From contig NC_053112.1 in assembly GCF_010015445.1 (NCBI RefSeq), positions 36,754,665 through 36,818,664 on the forward strand: DNA of 64,000 nt, given 5' to 3'. The number at the start of each line of letters is the position of its first letter. Within the stretch, counting starts at the first letter, position 1. The translations under genes were made by a program, and so were the position numbers. This document shows positions 1 to 64,000 of this stretch, one piece after another. The notes under the pieces are model-generated. The model saw nothing but the letters and a program-made list of their open reading frames with translations. It made no database searches and was not told the DNA's origin. Source of the DNA: Perca fluviatilis (lineage: Eukaryota; Chordata; Actinopteri; Perciformes; Percidae).

Positions 1-139
1 ATCTCCCCATACACTAATTAGGTCTAACACCTCCCTCTCCCTCCATTGACTTGCTCCATCACTGTCAAGTTTTTAATGTTACTGTCTGTGTCCAGGGCTA
101 ACTGCCGCCGGTGCATAATTGTGAGACATGTTGATGTAG

Positions 140-370
140 ATTGACGTAAAAGTCGCATCAAATCCTCCTTGGATGCGGCTGCATTGAAAAAAATCTGATC
201 TGGGTCTGATTCAGGACCACATATGGAAGTGGCCTGAATCTGATGTGAAAAAAATCTGATCTGGGCAAGATTTGAGTGTTCACACTACTTCTGAAGAAGT
301 CTGACCTGGTCACTTGACCCCAAGAGAAAAGATTTGGGCCACTTTTGCCTGCAGTCTGAACGTAGCCAAA
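140..370. repeat. possible fish MITE fragment
   Basis: Intronic sequence with repeated GATCTGGG/GATTTGGG motifs (AAAAAAATCTGATCTGGG occurs twice, near 188 and 249) and the phrase GTGTTCACACTACTTCTGAAG. It resembles short non-autonomous elements seen in fish introns, but no complete ends or target duplication were found. Confidence 0.3.
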
Positions 371-577
371 GACGCCGAAGAAAAAAACTAAACAAAAACA
401 AAAACAGCTGAAATTTTGCCTAGGGCACCAAATTGGTTGGGGCCAGCTCTGACATAAGATATAACAACCAGTCACCCAAACATTTAAAAACTGACTGTAT
501 GTGGACGGACGACTGAAATCCACAGAAGCTTTAACATCTAAAACTGAACACCTGACCAGTAGCTAATGACGACTGAC

Positions 578-60772
<60,195 letters not shown>

Positions 60773-61650
60773 CTGCGGGGGAGAGTAAAAGTGGAAGATT
60801 TGCCCATCAGTGGTACATCATGCATTCACAAACCTTTTGTACTTGATCAACTTTCACCTCCTCCAGCGCTGTTCAGACACACTCTTCCTGTGTGACTATC
60901 CTCACATTCGTGAAAAACAAAAACAGAAGAAAAAAAAAGGATGTGGTGGAATTTTCGGAATAACTGAATAATTTTCCAAATAAATGAATCGAACAGACAC
61001 AAAAGTGATGTTATGCACGCACAAGTTTGAGAACAACATTTCAGTTCCAGCAAAAATAACTGGCAATTAGAGCGCCACTTGAAAGGTGCCTTTCAAAACA
61101 AAATCCCTCCACGCAATTAGATGAAACTTCAGCTCAGTTTTGCTCTCTGCGGCTCACAGCCTTTTTTCCCCCTCCCTGCTTTCTGGGATGCCTATGATGA
61201 AGGAAAAAAAACCTGAGTGTGAATTGCAAATCAGGCCATGTGAAAACACCCACAGTGTTGTAACAACAGAACTGTCAAAGGAATACTGCATTAGCATAGC
61301 ATGGCTCTCGTTGAGGGGGGACCCAGACAGCATTTTGATTACCATGCTGAGTGAGGGAGAAAGATAGAGAGGAGAGAAGATGGCTTCATGCACAGCTTTG
61401 CAGCCAATTTGCCTATTTGTAAAAGCAGACAAACTTTAGTTAAGTCTCTGTCAGCACGCTGACTTTAGAGTCGTGTCTGTGAGCTATTTGTCAAAAGAAA
61501 CGCATCAAGACATTGGCGTGCGCTGGCATTCACACTTTTGCGCATTTGCCGAGGTAAAAATGAGCAATGCCTGCTGAATCTGTTGAAAAGAAAGATGTAT
61601 GAGTGGAAGGCCCGGTGATTAGCAGGACATTGAACGCCTCCCGCACCCTT

Positions 61651-61930
61651 GTCTCGCTTTGCCAGACCTGGAGGGTCTGGCGAGTCCACACAGCATTTCT
61701 GGGATGGGGGAAAAAAAAAACGTGCTCTGGTTTATTGCCATTTCTTTAAACCAATCACAATCGTCTTTGGGGGCGCTAGGCGCCGGACAGAGCAACGGTG
61801 TCGCTGCAAAATAGCCTCAGGAAGGAACTAGTTTTGGTGGAACGTGTGTACGTTCAAAAGTAGTTTTAGACGTGTAACAGAAAACTCAGATTGGACAGAT
61901 AGTCTAGCTAGCTGTCTGGATTTACCTAGA
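61651..61930 (+). repeat. dispersed repeat family A, copy A7 (truncated)
   Basis: Begins CTCGCTTTGCCAGACCTGGA GGGTCTGGCGAGTCCACACA GC and ends at GTCTGGATTTACC, the same breakpoint region as A1. Confidence 0.8.
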
Positions 61931-61934
61931 CTAC

Positions 61935-64000
61935 TCGCACACTGATTTAGACCTGGAGTGAGAAAACTAGCAAAATTCCTGAACTGTAAGTGCTTCTTAT
62001 TTAATAGTAACAAAAGGCCATCACATGTTCAAAGATCCCAAAGTAAGATTCAAATTCCTTGTTTTGTCCGAACAAGAGTCCAAAAAACAGACACAGACAT
62101 TCAGGTTACACTGTAAACTAGATCACCTGGATCTGTTCAAACCAGACATGTCGTCCCGTCTGTAATGCTCAGCCGCTGGGCAGGAAACAGGTAGAGAACA
62201 TAACACCTGATCTGTCGTCAGCAGCTTTTGGTGGTTGAAAAAAAAGAAGAAAAAAACCCCCGATAACATGACCTATAAGTCCAGGGAGGATGCTGTGTCT
62301 TTTCTGAATGCTTTTTAGACGAACAAAAAAGGCTCTGTCTTTGTCTTGACTGAAAAACAAGCTGTCCAAACGAAAAGTTATGTTACAAACAACAAAGTAT
62401 ACAGTCTCCCTGAAATGAATCTTTCAAATGCCAAACAGAAACTGTCCAAGAAATGAGTAGACAAAAGTTAATTGTGCATTCCTCTTCACTAGTGCGTTTC
62501 TAGCTGTCTCTGAATAGAGGCAGCAGACTGTGCCACCATACAGAGCTGGAACAGGGAGGTGGCTGCTGGACTGGGACACATTTGGCCAATCAGCTGACAC
62601 GGGGGAACGGTTGGATCAGGGACGACGGTTTTGTGACGTGGAATGTTGAATGAAATGTGAAAAAGAAAAAAATACTGTATATCCATCTGTGTCCTACACA
62701 GACTGGGTACCTTTAGGCTGATATTTGGAATATTATCAAATCTTATATGCATTTTTGTCAAATATTTGGTACGTAATGTTGAAGTTCCAATGCTGGCGTT
62801 TTGTAAAGCCTGAAGGGGACTTTACGACAAGCCGTAATAACCTAGGGGCTCAACATCAAAGCATCTGTTCCATCTATAATGCAGAGCCAGGACACTTTAA
62901 AGTTGCGTCAAATAAGTTAACATAATGACGATCATCAGTGCATCATGAGAGCATCGTTTTATACCATTACAGCCATTCTGATCTCTTTATCCTCACCAGT
63001 TTTGTCTGTGCTTGACTGAGAGAGACATGGTTAAGCTTTGAACAGATAACATACATACTGTGATAAAGCATCCAGTAGCATCCTGTATTACTGCAGTCAT
63101 CCAGACAGGCAGACGCAGTGTCTGCACATGCATTCATACTCAAGAGAATTAGAATTGTGCATGTTTCCACTCACAAATGTTTCAAGTAGGCTTTGCTTTC
63201 GCTAATAGTCAAAAAGAATGACAAATGGACAGTGGAGTTGACACAAACCTCAGCTAAACTGATCCGTACGTCATTTCGAATGGAAAAAACAACGTGACAC
63301 CGCCGCCGCGGCAACGTCATAAACATGACCTCTGACCCCGAGAAGCTATCTATCCTGCCAATGGGAGTCCAGAGGCTGAGCCAAGCCCAGGCACCATGGG
63401 AACAGCTGTCAGAAACAGAGGGTGCACAGCCGGTTGCCTTGGTAACGTGGTGGCGTCAAGCGCTGGGTGTCAGCGGGTGTCAGTGCACCAGCTGTTCCTG
63501 TTCTTAGAGCCACGGTTTCATCAGTATTTCCTCCACTTCCACACATTAAGCAGACATGCACTGTTAAAGCTGCAGGAGGTGACTTTTTTTTTTAAATATG
63601 AAAATAAATCTGTGTTCTCAGCCTAAATCAGAAAAGAGCACTGCAGCAGTTAGTATAGGGTCTCATCATCCTTCACTTTAAAACTATCTATGTATAGCCA
63701 GGTGAAATTCTAATGTCAGGTCTGGACGATATTCTGTCCATCAGTGATAAAAACACAAAAATATCTCTTAAATGTTAGAAAGCTATAGCCATTCAGTGAA
63801 ATCTGGACCACACAACGTTAGATCGTTTATATCATCTTCTCATATAACTTTGTGTGAAGATACCTGCACGATTTCTCAATTTTTCTTTTAAATCATCACC
63901 TCTTCCCCACAACTCTTAGCTACCAATATGGAAACCTATTGGGACTTTAAACCTATATTAATGTATGTGTTGGTCACCAGGGGGCAGCACAACAAGTTGA
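61935..64000. other. intronic stretch, no exon recognised
   Basis: Upstream side of the rims1 zinc-finger exon. I searched by eye for the Rab3-binding helix (LTEEERNIIMAVMDRQ-like) on the minus strand and did not find it, so the first coding exons should lie beyond 64000. No bounded element recognised. Confidence 0.5.

Overview
The window is teleost nuclear DNA, probably from a percomorph fish. This is inferred from the vertebrate gene content, the dense CA/GT microsatellites and the large load of short hAT-, piggyBac- and Harbinger-like elements; the species cannot be named. One gene occupies nearly the whole window: rims1 (RIM1, the presynaptic active-zone scaffold), on the minus strand. 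24 coding exons were placed by protein similarity and joined by checking splice phase, and one further candidate is listed. Protein order runs from high to low coordinates: zinc finger (60.6 kb and 41.0 kb), a long charged/Gly-rich exon with the PKA-site region (39.3-40.3 kb), PDZ domain (29.8-28.2 kb), C2A domain (27.4-24.6 kb), a string of small linker exons (22.7-8.6 kb), the RIM-BP-binding proline motif (3.0 kb) and two pre-C2B linker exons (1.0 and 0.6 kb). The N-terminal Rab3-binding exons lie beyond 64 kb and the C2B exons lie beyond position 1. C2A sequence and the linker ending in the RSLDEI junction resemble RIM1 more than RIM2; the a/b teleost duplicate cannot be decided. Seven consecutive linker exons (18.2-8.6 kb) all have lengths divisible by three and start and end in phase 2, so any subset can be skipped in frame. 

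The introns are the mobile-element layer. 0-5 kb: simple repeats, copy A1 of a dispersed repeat and a foldback element. 5-13 kb: hAT-like, Harbinger-like and piggyBac-like non-autonomous elements, one with another element nested inside and a 42-bp tandem array. 13-26 kb: further copies of family A (one split by a nested insertion), three short hAT-like elements with exact 8-bp target duplications, a long hAT-like element with a nested element, and a foldback next to a LINE fragment. 31-37 kb: a dispersed repeat, then a 5'-truncated cnbp retrocopy joined head-to-tail to a 5'-truncated L2 LINE. 43-50 kb: long microsatellites, a polypyrimidine tract, an L1-like 3' end, then a 1.6-kb element with matching ends and a 9-bp target duplication that contains a broken RecQ-like helicase ORF with an 11-unit in-frame expansion of its motif-I segment, then a hAT-like element with an L1-like 3' end inside. 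50-64 kb: nested hAT-like elements, family A copies, a TTAA-flanked element and a second Harbinger-like copy. 

The strongest candidates for something undescribed are the RecQ-bearing TIR element (46.2-47.8 kb) and the cnbp-L2 chimeric retrocopy (35.5-37.1 kb). The run of symmetric linker exons is the clearest functional feature of the host gene. All calls were made by reading; no search, alignment or splice predictor was run.
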